Below are positions 8,186 through 18,474 of a DNA stretch of 64,000 bases, one piece after another (within the stretch, counting starts at the first letter, position 1; each line of letters opens with the position of its first letter). Source of the DNA: Pseudomonadales bacterium. GTDB lineage: Bacteria > Pseudomonadota > Gammaproteobacteria > Pseudomonadales > Azotimanducaceae. Location: NCBI GenBank assembly GCA_028281005.1, contig JANQKS010000106.1, positions 1 to 64,000 of the forward strand. Direction: 5' to 3'. The notes below the pieces were generated by a model, which had not been told where the DNA came from, did not search any database, and saw only the letters and a program-made list of their open reading frames with translations. The translations under genes and the position numbers were made by a program.

Positions 8186-8965
8186 ATGGTGGGCTTGGTG
8201 CGCCTGTTGGGCATCCGTTTTTTGACCTGGCTGAATTCTTTGGGCCGCGCCACGGTATTGTGGGCCAATGCCATGTGGTGGCTGCCTCGATGGGAAGGCG
8301 TCCGCCTGATTGTTACGCAAATTTACTACGTGGGTTTCTTGTCGCTGGTCATCATCGTGCTGTCTGCGTTTTCCATCGGCGCCGTATTGGCGCTGCAGTT
8401 TTATACCCAGTTGGCGCGCTTCGGCGCGGAGGATGCGGTTGGTGTAGGGTTGGCTCTGGTAGTGCTGCGGGAGCTTGGGCCGGTGGTGACTGCCTTGTTA
8501 TTTGCGGGTCGCGCAGGTTCTGCGCTGACGGCTGAAATTGGTTTGATGAAAACCACCGAACAGCTATCGAGCATGGAGATGATGGGGGTAGATCCGCTTA
8601 AACGCATCATTGCGCCGCGTATCTGGGCAGGTCTGATCAGTGTGCCTATCCTTACCGCTATATTTAACACCGTGGCCATTTACGGGGGTGTGGTCGTTGG
8701 TGTGAACTGGTTAGGCGCTGACCCTGGCGGCTTCTGGTCGGGCATGCAAGAAGGGGTTGAGATCTACGAAGACCTGGTGAAAGGTATGATCAAGAGCGCC
8801 GTATTTGCTTTGTTGGTCACCTGGGTGGCTGTGTTTCAAGGTTATGACGCCCCCCCCACGGCAGAAGGTATGTCGCTGGCCACTACGCGTACAGTGGTAA
8901 TATCGTCGGTGCTTATTTTAGCCACAGACTTTTTGATGACCCTTGTTTTTTACGGAGACTTTTAA
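8186..8965 (+). CDS. mlaE: Phospholipid ABC transporter permease MlaE
   Basis: MlaE is the inner-membrane permease of the Mla complex. The 259-aa product has about five to six hydrophobic segments and the family stretch LRELGPVVTALLFAGRAGSALTAE-like, split here as RELGPVVTAL and GRAGSALTAEIG. The ORF track begins at 8159 inside mlaF; the ATG at 8186, directly after the mlaF stop, gives an N-terminus that fits the family better. The stop overlaps the mlaD start by one base. Confidence 0.94.
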   Translation: MVGLVRLLGIRFLTWLNSLGRATVLWANAMWWLPRWEGVRLIVTQIYYVGFLSLVIIVLSAFSIGAVLALQFYTQLARFGAEDAVGVGLALVVLRELGPVVTALLFAGRAGSALTAEIGLMKTTEQLSSMEMMGVDPLKRIIAPRIWAGLISVPILTAIFNTVAIYGGVVVGVNWLGADPGGFWSGMQEGVEIYEDLVKGMIKSAVFALLVTWVAVFQGYDAPPTAEGMSLATTRTVVISSVLILATDFLMTLVFYGDF

Positions 8966-9423
8966 TGCGCATGCGGACCATTGAAATCAGCGTTGGCGGC
9001 TTTGTGTTGGCCGGCATCATTGCGCTGGTGTTCCTGGCGGTGCAAGTCAGTGGTGTGAATACCAGTCAAGTACAGGACAGTTATGCGGTGATCGCCCGTT
9101 TTGATGACGTAGCAGGGCTGCGTGCGCGGGCAAAAGTCAGCATGGCGGGTGTGACCATTGGGCGGGTGCGTTCGATCGATGTGGATATGCAATGGGGTGA
9201 TGCCATCGTCACCATGGACATTTTGGGTGAGCCGGGCAACTTAACCACCGACACCAGTGCCAAAATCCTCACCGAAGGCATCCTTGGCGCACGTTATATA
9301 GGGCTCTCCCCTGGAGCCGATGAAGAAACCTTGGCTGACGGTGATGAGATTGTGGAAACCCAAGGCGCGCTGGTGCTGGAGAATCTCATCGGTGATTTTT
9401 TAACGAACATAGGGAAATCCTGA
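8965..9423 (+). CDS. mlaD: Phospholipid-binding MCE protein MlaD
   Basis: MlaD is anchored in the inner membrane and forms a hexameric MCE-domain ring on the periplasmic side of MlaFE through which lipids pass. The 152-aa protein has an N-terminal membrane helix (GGFVLAGIIALVFLAVQV, residues 11-28) and one MCE domain with ARFDDVAGLRARAKVSMAGV and the lipid-channel region near ILGARYIGLSPG. Its ATG overlaps the mlaE stop codon, indicating translational coupling. Confidence 0.95.
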   Translation: MRMRTIEISVGGFVLAGIIALVFLAVQVSGVNTSQVQDSYAVIARFDDVAGLRARAKVSMAGVTIGRVRSIDVDMQWGDAIVTMDILGEPGNLTTDTSAKILTEGILGARYIGLSPGADEETLADGDEIVETQGALVLENLIGDFLTNIGKS

Positions 9424-9424
9424 C

Positions 9425-10138
9425 ATGTTGAAGAAGATATTGGCGGTGATTCTGATTGCCGCAACAACAGTGGGTGTTTTTGCAACGCCGCTGGTGTGGG
9501 CGTCGAGCACGGTAGAAAGTGCGGCTCGTTCGGAAACGGCGGAAGAGGCGGTCAAATTGGCCACCGACGAAGTACTGGCGCTCATCACCGCGGGCAAAGA
9601 CTACGCAGACGATGAGCCGGAACGTTTTTACAAGGAAGTGGAAGGTTTGCTGCGCCCCATCATTAATTTCCCGCGCTTTGCGCGCAGCGTAATGGGCCCA
9701 TACTACAAGGTGGCGACAGCAGAACAGCGGGAGCGCTTTGCCGAATCCTTTAAGTGGAGCCTGGTGCGTACTTATGCTCTGGCCCTCACCGAGTTTAGCG
9801 GGGGTGAGGTGAGTGTTTTGCCGCCGCGTCGCAAGCCAAAAAACCCTGACGTGGTCAATGTCACCCAAGAGATCAAATACGAAGGGAAAGCCTACATGGT
9901 GGTGTATCGCATGCGTCGCAGTGAGGCTGCATGGAGTGTGAGCAATCTGATTGTGGAAGGGATCAACATCGGCTTGAACTACAAATCCCAATTTGCCGCG
10001 GCCATGAAAGACCCCCAGTATGGCGGGGACATGGATGCGGTGATAGACGCCTGGGTGGATGTCATCGAGGCGGAAGAAGAGGCTGCAGACGAAGCTGAGA
10101 CCGCGGAGTCTGCGCCGACTCAAGCCACTTCGGCATAA
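9425..10138 (+). CDS. mlaC: Periplasmic phospholipid-binding protein MlaC
   Basis: MlaC shuttles phospholipids across the periplasm between MlaA-porin complexes in the outer membrane and MlaD. The 237-aa product has a cleavable signal peptide (MLKKILAVILIAATTVGVFA, cleavage near residue 26) and the Tol_Tol_Ttg2 domain with the conserved FPRFARSVMGPYY segment. It follows mlaD after a single base. The acidic, alanine-rich tail (about residues 215-237) is likely disordered. Confidence 0.94.
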   Translation: MLKKILAVILIAATTVGVFATPLVWASSTVESAARSETAEEAVKLATDEVLALITAGKDYADDEPERFYKEVEGLLRPIINFPRFARSVMGPYYKVATAEQRERFAESFKWSLVRTYALALTEFSGGEVSVLPPRRKPKNPDVVNVTQEIKYEGKAYMVVYRMRRSEAAWSVSNLIVEGINIGLNYKSQFAAAMKDPQYGGDMDAVIDAWVDVIEAEEEAADEAETAESAPTQATSA

Positions 10139-10148
10139 GCCGCGACAT

Positions 10149-10197
10149 GATTCTGGGCTCACCATAGTTCAACGAATTAGCCAAACAGGACACTAGC
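10149..10197. repeat. 49-bp dispersed repeat, copy 2 (between mlaC and mlaB)
   Basis: This segment is near-identical to 52-100 (46 of 49 positions). It fills almost the whole mlaC-mlaB gap, and its AGGA, eight bases before the mlaB ATG, is the only visible Shine-Dalgarno for mlaB. The insertion did not split the operon, so it is probably transcribed as part of the mla mRNA. Confidence 0.82.
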
Positions 10198-10509
10198 ATG
10201 GCCGCGCAGTTAGCCGAACCGTTTAATCTGACCGGTGACGAACTTGGCTTGGAACAAGCTGAGGCCGTCAAAGCCGCAGGGATGGCGTTGATCGAGCGCA
10301 GTTCCGACGCCGAACCCATCAGGGTTGATCTGGCGGCGCTGGAGCAAGCCAATAGTGTCACCGTGGCTGTGCTGATGGCGTGGTATCGGCACGCTGCCAT
10401 ACAGCAAAAATCCATTATGTTTGTGAATCTTTCCCAAGATTTACTTAACATCATAGAGTTTTCGGGATTGCGCCGCTTGCTGGTTGCCGATCAACCCAGC
10501 CAACCCTAA
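10198..10509 (+). CDS. mlaB: STAS-domain lipid asymmetry protein MlaB
   Basis: MlaB is the small cytoplasmic STAS-domain subunit that binds MlaF and is needed for assembly and activity of the MlaFEDB transporter. The 103-aa product has the STAS pattern RVDLAALEQANSVTVAVLM, where EQANSVTVA replaces the more common DSAGLAL-type loop. The start is the ATG immediately after the 49-bp repeat. Identification rests mainly on operon position plus STAS-like features. Confidence 0.88.
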   Translation: MAAQLAEPFNLTGDELGLEQAEAVKAAGMALIERSSDAEPIRVDLAALEQANSVTVAVLMAWYRHAAIQQKSIMFVNLSQDLLNIIEFSGLRRLLVADQPSQP

Positions 10510-10538
10510 GCGATCCTAGCAACCGTATAAGAGAGACT

Positions 10539-10757
10539 ATGCAAGACGAGATAAGCGCCAAGATCAGCTCGGCGCTGGATGCCCAATCGGTGAATGTCAC
10601 GCTGGATGGCAATCGAGCGTTAATTGAAGTCACCAGCAACGTTTTTACAGGCATGAATCGCGTGCAAAAACAGCAGGCGGTGTACGCGTGCATTGAAGAT
10701 TACATTGCAGATGGCCGCCTCCACGCAGTCACCATCAAAGCTCACGAGCCAGACTAA
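10539..10757 (+). CDS. ibaG: BolA-family protein IbaG
   Basis: IbaG is a small BolA-like protein that works with monothiol glutaredoxin in iron-sulfur trafficking and has links to acid stress. The 72-aa length and the segments VNVTLDGNRALIEV, MNRVQKQQAVYA and LHAVTIKAH (helix-turn-helix-like BolA fold) are typical. It lies between mlaB and murA, which is the conserved location; an AGAGAG sequence lies upstream of the ATG. Confidence 0.93.
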   Translation: MQDEISAKISSALDAQSVNVTLDGNRALIEVTSNVFTGMNRVQKQQAVYACIEDYIADGRLHAVTIKAHEPD

Positions 10758-12032
<1,275 letters not shown>

Positions 12033-12073
12033 GAAGCTGGTAGGATGCGCGCGCAAAATTTCTGAAGGCTGAT

Positions 12074-12697
12074 ATGGGCTTAGTCATTGCTCTGAACAAA
12101 GGGCGGATTCTCAAAGAGTGTCTACCGCTGCTCGCGGCTTGTGGTATCGAGCCGGATGAAGACCCGCATGTCTCGCGCAAGCTGATTTTTAGCAGCCGCA
12201 GCGGCGGCCACCAGTTGATTATTACCCGCTCAGCGGATGTGCCGACTTATGTCGAAAACGGGGTGGCTGATGTGGGTGTCACCGGTAAAGACACCATCCT
12301 AGAGTATGGTGGCGCCATGGGTTTTTACGAGATGCTGGACCTGGGTATTGGCCGCTGCCGTATGATGACTGCCGGCCCCGTCGGTGTGCCCGAACCTGCG
12401 GGAGTGCTCCGCGTAGCCAGTAAGTTTGTCAATATCACACGCACTTTTTATCAACAGCGCAGCCGCCAGGTGGAAGTCATCAAGCTGTCCGGTGCGATGG
12501 AAATTGCACCGCTGCTGGGTCTGGCGGATACCATTGTCGATATTGTAGACACCGGAAATACGCTCAAGGCCAATGGCCTTGAGGCGCGTGAGAAGATTTG
12601 TGACATCAGCACCCGGGTCATCGTTAATCGTGCCTCGATGAAAACCAAGTTCGATGAGGTGCGAGAATTTATCGACCGTTTGGCCACGGTGGTTTAG
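12074..12697 (+). CDS. hisG: ATP phosphoribosyltransferase, short form HisG(S)
   Basis: HisG condenses ATP with PRPP, the first step of histidine synthesis. At 207 aa it is the short form without the C-terminal allosteric domain, which in known systems requires HisZ; hisZ is not in the window. The family segments [20 protein letters not shown] and [14 protein letters not shown] (PRPP site) are present. It precedes hisD by 2 nt and follows murA, as in Pseudomonas. Confidence 0.96.
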   Translation: MGLVIALNKGRILKECLPLLAACGIEPDEDPHVSRKLIFSSRSGGHQLIITRSADVPTYVENGVADVGVTGKDTILEYGGAMGFYEMLDLGIGRCRMMTAGPVGVPEPAGVLRVASKFVNITRTFYQQRSRQVEVIKLSGAMEIAPLLGLADTIVDIVDTGNTLKANGLEAREKICDISTRVIVNRASMKTKFDEVREFIDRLATVV

Positions 12698-12699
12698 CC

Positions 12700-14025
12700 A
12701 TGCCGGCTACTCGTTTATCTACGACCGATGAGACCTTTGAAGCGCAACTGCAGCAGCTGCTACATTGGGAGATGAGCGCGGATGACGGTCTGGAAGGTGT
12801 TGAGGCGGTCGCGCGCGACATCCTCAAGCAGATCCGCCAGCAAGGTGACAGCGCGCTGCTGTCGTTGACGAATCAGTTTGACCGCGTTGATGCCGCGAAC
12901 ATGCAGGCTTTGGAGCGCAATGGCGGCGATTTGCAAGCTGCGTTGGGGCGTATTAGTGCAGCGGATCGCACCGCGCTTGAACAAGCGGCGGCACGTATTC
13001 GCAGCTATCACGAACATCAAGTGGAGCGCACTTGGTCCTATACCGATGAGCTAGGTAATGTGCTCGGTCAAAAAATTACGCCGCTGGAGCGGGTGGGTGT
13101 CTACGTCCCCGGTGGTCAGGCCAGCTACCCCTCCAGTGTCCTCATGACATTGATTCCGGCGCGGGTGGCCGGTGTGCAAGAATTAATAGTCACCGTGCCC
13201 ACGCCAGACGGCGAACGCAACGATATGGTGCTGGCCGCCCTGGCGGTAGCCGGCGTGGACAGAGTGTTTAACATCGGCGGCGCTCAAGCCATTGGCGCCA
13301 TGGCCTACGGTACGGTTACGGTACCGCGAGTGGATAAAATTGTTGGGCCCGGTAATGCCTACGTCGCCGCTGCAAAACGACAGGTGTTCGGGCAGGTGGG
13401 TATAGACCTCATCGCCGGACCCAGCGAAGTATTGATCCTGGCTGACGGCAGCACCGATCCGCAATGGGCAGCGTTGGACTTATTCTCCCAGGCTGAACAC
13501 GACGCGGTGGCGCAGAGCATTTTGTTGTCGCCGGACGCGGCGTTTGTGCAGGCCGTGGCAGATGCCATGGCGGCGTTGTTACCCAGCATGCGGCGTAAAG
13601 ACATCATCACTCAATCGCTAGAAAACCGCGGTGCGCTCATCACTACCCGCGATATGGGTGAGGCTGTGACCATCGCCAATCGCATTGCCCCTGAGCACTT
13701 GGAATTGCATGTCGACGACCCGGACACTTATGTCGAACAAATCCGCCATGCGGGCGCCATTTTCTGCGGCGCCCACACTGCAGAAACCTTTGGTGACTAT
13801 GTGGCGGGCCCCTCCCATGTATTGCCAACCTTCGGTACTGCCAGGTTTGCCTCACCGCTGGGGGTTTATGATTTTGTTAAGCGCAGCTCAGTGATACACA
13901 TGTCGCCGGAAGGTGCCGCGCAGCTTGCAGACATAGCCGTGCCGCTGGCGACCAGCGAAGGCCTCGAAGCCCACGCCCGGGCAGCGGCTGCGCGGGTGAC
14001 AACAACAAACGACGCTAACCGCTAG
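12700..14025 (+). CDS. hisD: Histidinol dehydrogenase HisD
   Basis: HisD performs the last two oxidations of histidine synthesis, converting L-histidinol to L-histidine with two NAD and a zinc ion. The 441-aa sequence shows the signature [14 protein letters not shown] with [12 protein letters not shown], the zinc-site segment FSQAEHD (residues about 265-271) and the catalytic region IAPEHLELH. hisC, which often follows, is absent here: the next gene is a protease on the opposite strand. Confidence 0.97.
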   Translation: MPATRLSTTDETFEAQLQQLLHWEMSADDGLEGVEAVARDILKQIRQQGDSALLSLTNQFDRVDAANMQALERNGGDLQAALGRISAADRTALEQAAARIRSYHEHQVERTWSYTDELGNVLGQKITPLERVGVYVPGGQASYPSSVLMTLIPARVAGVQELIVTVPTPDGERNDMVLAALAVAGVDRVFNIGGAQAIGAMAYGTVTVPRVDKIVGPGNAYVAAAKRQVFGQVGIDLIAGPSEVLILADGSTDPQWAALDLFSQAEHDAVAQSILLSPDAAFVQAVADAMAALLPSMRRKDIITQSLENRGALITTRDMGEAVTIANRIAPEHLELHVDDPDTYVEQIRHAGAIFCGAHTAETFGDYVAGPSHVLPTFGTARFASPLGVYDFVKRSSVIHMSPEGAAQLADIAVPLATSEGLEAHARAAAARVTTTNDANR

Positions 14026-14072
14026 GGCGCTGCCGAGCTTCGTGGCTGATTCGCAAGCGCTGTGGCAGGCAC

Positions 14073-15131
14073 TTACTTGATCGGATCCGGTAATTCTCCG
14101 GCGTAGGCCGTTGCCAGAAACCGTTGCCCACCCCGCATGACCTCCACCTCAATCGGATCACCCGGCTGCGTGTTAGCGATCACGTCGGTGATGGTGTAAG
14201 CGCTCTGCGCCGCCACTTGATTGATCGAGAGGATAAAGTCACCGGGCGCAATGCCAGCCAAGTGTGCCGGTCCACCTCGATTTACCCCGCGCACTTCAAG
14301 CCCGGGTGGGCCGCCGGGAATGGCCTGCAATCTGAGGTTGACCCCTAGCCAACCGCGGATCACTCGCCCATGGCGCACAATTTGTTCCATCACCTGCAGG
14401 GCGATGTCAGCCGGAATCGCAAAACCGATCCCCTCTGAGCCACCGGATTGGGAATAAATCATGGTGTTGATCCCCAGCAACCGGCCTTCGTGATCAATTA
14501 GAGCGCCGCCGCTGTTACCGGGGCTGATCGCTGCGTCGGTCTGAATAAAGTCGTCGTAGGGGCTGTTGGTGATCACCGAGCGGGAAAAGGCGCTGATGAT
14601 CCCCTGGGAGACGCTGTGCCCAAGACCAAATGGGTTGCCGATGGCCAGCGCTACATCCCCCACCCGCGGGCGTTCATCCGCCAATGTGGGGATCACCGGC
14701 AAGCCCCGCGCAGCGACCTTGATCACCGCCAGATCCGTATGCGGATCGCTGCCGATCACTTGCGCCGTAGTCGCCTGATTGTTGGCGAACATAACAATGA
14801 TCTCATCGGCCCCCGCCACCACATGTTCGTTGGTCAGCACGTAGCCGTCCTCCCGCACAATGACGCCGGAGCCCAGCGAGTTTTGCACTTGCTGCTCTCC
14901 GGGAAACGCCTCACATAAGGCGCGGTAGGCGGGGATGCGGCACAGTGGGCTGCGCTGGGTGATCTTGGTGGAATAGATGTTCACCACTGCCGGCGCCGCG
15001 CGGGCGACCGCGCTGGCAAAACCTGGCCGCTGCTCAGCGCCGCCACCGCCGTTGTTCCACAGAATTATAGTGAGGCCAAGCAGGGCGCCAAGGATGGCAG
15101 GCGCCACAATGAAGCGGGTCAGATGTGTCAT
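14073..15131 (-). CDS. DegS/AlgW-type periplasmic serine protease
   Basis: This is an inner-membrane-anchored HtrA-family protease with one PDZ domain, the architecture of DegS/AlgW, which cleaves an anti-sigma factor in envelope stress. The 352-aa form chosen here begins MTHLTRFIVAP, giving an N-terminal anchor helix (residues 4-25). The triad is visible: His in LTNEHVVAGAD, Asp in DPHTDLAVI, Ser in SPGNSGGAL. The C-terminal PDZ spans about residues 250-345. The ORF track start 17 codons upstream is less likely. AlgW occupies the same neighbourhood in Pseudomonas. Confidence 0.9.
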   Translation of the reverse strand: MTHLTRFIVAPAILGALLGLTIILWNNGGGGAEQRPGFASAVARAAPAVVNIYSTKITQRSPLCRIPAYRALCEAFPGEQQVQNSLGSGVIVREDGYVLTNEHVVAGADEIIVMFANNQATTAQVIGSDPHTDLAVIKVAARGLPVIPTLADERPRVGDVALAIGNPFGLGHSVSQGIISAFSRSVITNSPYDDFIQTDAAISPGNSGGALIDHEGRLLGINTMIYSQSGGSEGIGFAIPADIALQVMEQIVRHGRVIRGWLGVNLRLQAIPGGPPGLEVRGVNRGGPAHLAGIAPGDFILSINQVAAQSAYTITDVIANTQPGDPIEVEVMRGGQRFLATAYAGELPDPIK

Positions 15132-15256
15132 GAACGCGAGAGTAGTGGAAAGCGGTCTGATATTGAACGCGGCATGATACATAGTTAATGCGAGGCTTAT
15201 GGAACCGTCGCGAATTCCTTAGAAAACGACACTTGGAAAACGCGAGGCTTGCGTAG

Positions 15257-15345
15257 GTGACGGCCTATTCAGGAGGCTCTGCGACAGGACGTCGCAGCGC
15301 TCGTGAATCTTCGATTCCCGCGCGCCCATGGATGGCTGCAGTGCG
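15257..15345 (+). repeat. Fold-back element A (degenerate, right arm missing)
   Basis: The left arm ends GGCCTATTCAGGA and runs into a core beginning GGCTCTGCGACAGG. Hairpin I is TGCGAC/GTCGCA with loop AGGAC; relative to copy B it keeps pairing through a compensated change (C-G to A-T). An extra GAATC/GATTC hairpin follows, then GCCCATGGATGGC. No complementary right arm follows; instead the arm sequence reappears in direct orientation at 15567-15584. Confidence 0.65.
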
Positions 15346-15407
15346 TGGATAACGAAACCCAAGCAAATCGACCAGCGCATAGACTTGGGTAGAGTAAGGC
15401 ATGCGTA

Positions 15408-15499
15408 GGCCACAACCGGTTCAGGAGGCTCTGCGCCAGGGACGGCGCAGCGCCAGCGTCCATGGATGGACTTGCAGCGGTCCTGAACCGGTTGTGGCC
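15408..15499 (+). repeat. Fold-back element B (variable arm, conserved core)
   Basis: A 19-bp perfect inverted repeat (left arm 15408-15426, GGCCACAACCGGTTCAGGA; right arm 15481-15499) encloses a 54-nt core. The core has hairpin I TGCGCC/GGCGCA with loop AGGGAC and hairpin II GTCCA/TGGAC around TGGA. The core is 49/54 identical to element F, whereas the outer arms share only the inner heptamer-like end. There is no T-tract, so it is not an intrinsic terminator. Confidence 0.88.
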
Positions 15500-15639
15500 G
15501 TGAGCAGGCCGACCAGATCTGACTGATTCGGAGCCCTTGGATGCTGTTTCGATCGACTCGCTCTCGGTGAGGGCCTATTCAGGACAAAAATCCATTGCGT
15601 TGCACCAACCAGCGTTCGTCGCTAACGTACGCGGCCGAT

Positions 15640-16755
15640 ATGACAAACAGCACCCCGCAATCCAGATACCAAGCCAAGTTGGCCGCCGGTGAATTCCTAG
15701 AGGACCCGGCTCAAGCTCAGGTGGTTGAGTTGCTGGAAGACCTCTACCAGCGCCTTACCCATCGTCCTGAGCCAAGCGGCCTGTCCGGCTTGTTGGGCAA
15801 GCTACGTCCGCAGCGGCCCGTGCCGGAGCGGGGGTTGTATTTGTGGGGAGGCGTGGGCCGCGGCAAAACCATGTTGATGGACTTGTTTTACGACTGTTTG
15901 CCCGCCCGGCGGCGTTTGCGTATGCACTTCCACCGTTTCATGCGGCGCGTACACGATGGCTTGAAACAGTGGTCTGGTACCGCGGACCCACTGCGAAAGG
16001 TGGCGGCTGACATCGCGGCGGATGCGGATGTGCTCTGTTTTGATGAGTTTTTTGTCTCGGACATCGGTGACGCGATGATTTTGGCGGAAGTGCTTGATGA
16101 GCTGTTTAGCCTTGGCGTGACGTTGGTGGCGACTTCCAATGTGGAGCCGCAGCACCTGTATGAAAACGGCTTGCAACGCAGACGTTTTTTGCCGGCGATC
16201 GATTTGTTGTATACCCATACGCAAGTTCAGCAAATTGATGATGGTTTGGACTTTCGCTTGCGGGCGTTGCAACAGGCGGAGATTTACCACTTCCCCTTGG
16301 GTAAGGAGGCAGAGGACAGCCTGCTACGCAGCTTTAAAGCGCTGGCGCCGAACACGCCGGAACAGGGTGTGGTTTTGCAGATTGAAAACCGACCCATACA
16401 GGCGCGGATGGTGGCTGACGATGTCGTGTGGTTTGACTTTGCAGAGTTGTGTGAGGGTCCGCGCAGCCAAAACGACTACATCGAGCTGGCGATGGTTTAC
16501 CACGCGGTCTTACTGAGTAATGTACCGGCATTGACCATCCTCAAAGAGAGCGCCGCGCGTCGCTTCATCAGTCTGGTGGATGAGTTCTATGATCACGGGG
16601 TCAAACTCATCATTAGCGCGGAGGTGGGTATCACTGATTTGTATCAGGGTGAGCGGCTGCGATTTGAATTTGAACGCACCGCGAGCAGGCTGTTGGAGAT
16701 GCAATCTGAAGAGTACCTTGGCGGCTCCCATCTGCCCGCTGCAGAGGTGTCTTGA
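15640..16755 (+). CDS. zapE: Cell division AAA+-like ATPase ZapE (AFG1 family)
   Basis: ZapE is an AFG1-type P-loop ATPase that associates with the Z-ring and affects constriction in E. coli. The 371-aa form chosen starts [14 protein letters not shown]. Walker A is [13 protein letters not shown] (about residue 70), followed by the family segment [10 protein letters not shown] and Walker [29 protein letters not shown] is also characteristic. The track's longer N-terminus, beginning just after the lone arm repeat, lacks support. It lies upstream of rplM-rpsI, its conserved place. Confidence 0.93.
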   Translation: MTNSTPQSRYQAKLAAGEFLEDPAQAQVVELLEDLYQRLTHRPEPSGLSGLLGKLRPQRPVPERGLYLWGGVGRGKTMLMDLFYDCLPARRRLRMHFHRFMRRVHDGLKQWSGTADPLRKVAADIAADADVLCFDEFFVSDIGDAMILAEVLDELFSLGVTLVATSNVEPQHLYENGLQRRRFLPAIDLLYTHTQVQQIDDGLDFRLRALQQAEIYHFPLGKEAEDSLLRSFKALAPNTPEQGVVLQIENRPIQARMVADDVVWFDFAELCEGPRSQNDYIELAMVYHAVLLSNVPALTILKESAARRFISLVDEFYDHGVKLIISAEVGITDLYQGERLRFEFERTASRLLEMQSEEYLGGSHLPAAEVS

Positions 16756-16770
16756 AGCGCCAGAACTCGG

Positions 16771-16799
16771 TTGTAAAGCGCTACCTGTTCCTCTAACAT
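16771..16799 (+). promoter_or_regulatory. Sigma-70-like promoter for rplM-rpsI
   Basis: TTGTAA (16771-16776) and TAACAT (16794-16799) are separated by 17 bp, giving a start roughly 30 nt before the rplM ATG. A strong ribosomal-protein promoter is expected here. Confidence 0.5.
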
Positions 16800-16834
16800 T
16801 CGCGTCCCGAATTTTAGGCCCCCTGGGAATAACA

Positions 16835-17269
16835 ATGAAAACGGTAAGCATGCGTGACCAGGACGTGGATCGGTCATGGTGGTTAATCGACGCGAAGAAC
16901 CAAACTCTGGGTCGTCTGGCGACTGAGGTCGCACGCCGTTTGCGTGGCAAGCACAAGCCCGAGTACACCCCGCATGTGGACACCGGCGATTACATCATCG
17001 TCATCAATGCGGACAAAGTGCGTGTCACCGGCAACAAAGAAACCGGCAAAATCTACTGGCGTCATAGCGGCTACCCAGGCGGCATTCGCGGCACCAGCGT
17101 TGCGGACATGCGGGAAAATCATCCGGAAAGGATCATCGAAAAAGCCGTCAAAGGCATGTTGCCGCGTAACCCCTTGGGCCGCGCGATGTATCGCAAGTTG
17201 AAAGTATACGCAGGAGCTGAGCACCCCCATGCGGCTCAGCAACCCACTACCTTGGAGCTGTCTGCATGA
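16835..17269 (+). CDS. rplM: 50S ribosomal protein L13
   Basis: L13 is an early-assembling protein of the large ribosomal subunit. The 144-aa product starts [20 protein letters not shown] and contains the signature [21 protein letters not shown] near residues 108-128. The ORF track begins at 16580 within zapE; the ATG at 16835 is the family start. It overlaps rpsI by 4 nt (ATGA), the normal rplM-rpsI pair. Confidence 0.98.
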   Translation: MKTVSMRDQDVDRSWWLIDAKNQTLGRLATEVARRLRGKHKPEYTPHVDTGDYIIVINADKVRVTGNKETGKIYWRHSGYPGGIRGTSVADMRENHPERIIEKAVKGMLPRNPLGRAMYRKLKVYAGAEHPHAAQQPTTLELSA

Positions 17270-17655
17270 CCGATACCAACTACGGCACTGGCCGACGTAA
17301 GACTGCCGCTGCGAGAGTTTTTCTCGCCTCTGGTTCTGGGCAAATCACGGTGAACGCAAAACCGCTAGACGAATTCTTCGGCCGTGAAACCTCCCGGATG
17401 GTTGTACGCCAACCCCTCGAGGTTGCCGAACTGTCAGACAAACTCGACGTGAAAGTCACCGTCAAAGGTGGTGGTGCCTCCGGCCAGGCCGGCGCCATTC
17501 GCCATGGCATTGCGCGTGCGTTGGTTGATTACGATGAGACATTGCGCAGCCCGATGCGCGCGGCTGGCTTCTTAACCCGCGACGCACGTGAGGTTGAGCG
17601 TAAGAAAGTCGGCTTACGAAAAGCGCGCAAGCGACCGCAATTCTCCAAGCGCTAG
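17266..17655 (+). CDS. rpsI: 30S ribosomal protein S9
   Basis: S9 is a small-subunit protein whose C-terminal tail contacts the P-site tRNA anticodon. The 129-aa sequence has the typical N-terminus [15 protein letters not shown], the signature [19 protein letters not shown] and the universally conserved basic tail ending RKRPQFSKR. It is co-transcribed with rplM. Confidence 0.98.
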   Translation: MTDTNYGTGRRKTAAARVFLASGSGQITVNAKPLDEFFGRETSRMVVRQPLEVAELSDKLDVKVTVKGGGASGQAGAIRHGIARALVDYDETLRSPMRAAGFLTRDAREVERKKVGLRKARKRPQFSKR

Positions 17656-17765
17656 CGGGCCAAAAATACCTCCCAGCCACACATGCGTCTGCTCGCAGCA
17701 GGCAGGGGGCGGGGCGGTTGTTAGTTAAAACGAGCGGACAAAGCACGCCTTGAAACCGTCGCCTG

Positions 17766-17774
17766 TGCTACAAT
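17766..17774 (+). promoter_or_regulatory. Extended -10 promoter element for petABC
   Basis: TGCTACAAT matches an extended -10. It overlaps the ATG that the ORF track uses for petA, which supports the downstream TTG at 17836 as the real start. Confidence 0.5.
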
Positions 17775-17835
17775 GCCGCGGTTTGCAAGCGATTGCATTT
17801 TCCTCGTCTTTTTAAACCAGATTGGAGCACAAGCT

Positions 17836-18474
17836 TTGAGCAGTGATGATGCCAGTCTTGAGAATCCTGCCGCAGAAGCAGGGTCCTACGACCAAAACAA
17901 CAGCAATAAAAGCCGGCGTTACTTCTTGATCGGCGCGACCGCCGCGGTTGCTGGCGTCGGAGTGGTTGGCGCCGCCGTCCCTTTCTTAAGTTACTGGAGC
18001 CCGAGCGCTAAAGCGCGTGCCGCGGGTGCACCCGTAAAGATTGATTTCAGCAAGCTTCTTCCCGGAGAGATGTTGAGCCCCATTCCGGCTTGGCGCGGCA
18101 AACCCATTTTTGTCGTCTACAGGGATGAGGCCACCATTGCGGAGCTGAACGAACAACCCAACGATCTGGCAGACCCTGATTCGGTGAGCCCAATGCAGCC
18201 GGACTACGCGCAGAACCCAACTCGCTCCACACGACCGGAAATTGGCATCTATGTAGGCATCTGCACCCACCTGGGGTGTTCGCCGAAGCTGGTGCCCGAG
18301 AGCAACTTCGTCGAAGCAGACCAGGGTGGCTTCTTTTGCCCGTGCCACGGCTCGAAGTTTGATATGGCTGGCCGCGTCGGTGCAGGTTATCCGGCGCCGG
18401 ACAACTTGGAAGTGCCGCCGCATAGTTTTGAATCCGATACGGTGGTGGTGATCGGCGAGGAGGGAGCAGCCTGA
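17836..18474 (+). CDS. petA: Ubiquinol-cytochrome c reductase Rieske iron-sulfur subunit
   Basis: PetA carries the 2Fe-2S cluster that accepts electrons from ubiquinol in the bc1 complex. The chosen 212-aa form starts at TTG with GGAG nine bases upstream. A Tat-type signal/anchor (SRRYFLIGATAAVAGVGVVG) is followed by the cluster ligands CTHLGC and CPCHGSKFD. The longer ORF-track start overlaps the predicted -10. The stop overlaps the petB ATG. Confidence 0.95.
   Translation: MSSDDASLENPAAEAGSYDQNNSNKSRRYFLIGATAAVAGVGVVGAAVPFLSYWSPSAKARAAGAPVKIDFSKLLPGEMLSPIPAWRGKPIFVVYRDEATIAELNEQPNDLADPDSVSPMQPDYAQNPTRSTRPEIGIYVGICTHLGCSPKLVPESNFVEADQGGFFCPCHGSKFDMAGRVGAGYPAPDNLEVPPHSFESDTVVVIGEEGAA

Larger units (their letters stand above)
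15132..15639. other. Divergent degS/zapE gap holding fold-back elements A and B
   Basis: This 508-bp gap contains element A (degenerate), element B (complete) and a lone arm sequence at 15567-15584 that directly repeats the left arm of A (17 of 18 bases). TGCGTAGG precedes the left arm of both A and B. A short inverted repeat, ACCCAAG with CTTGGGT (15357-15390), lies between the elements. No gene is convincing, and I see no clear sigma-70 promoter for either flanking gene. Confidence 0.6.
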
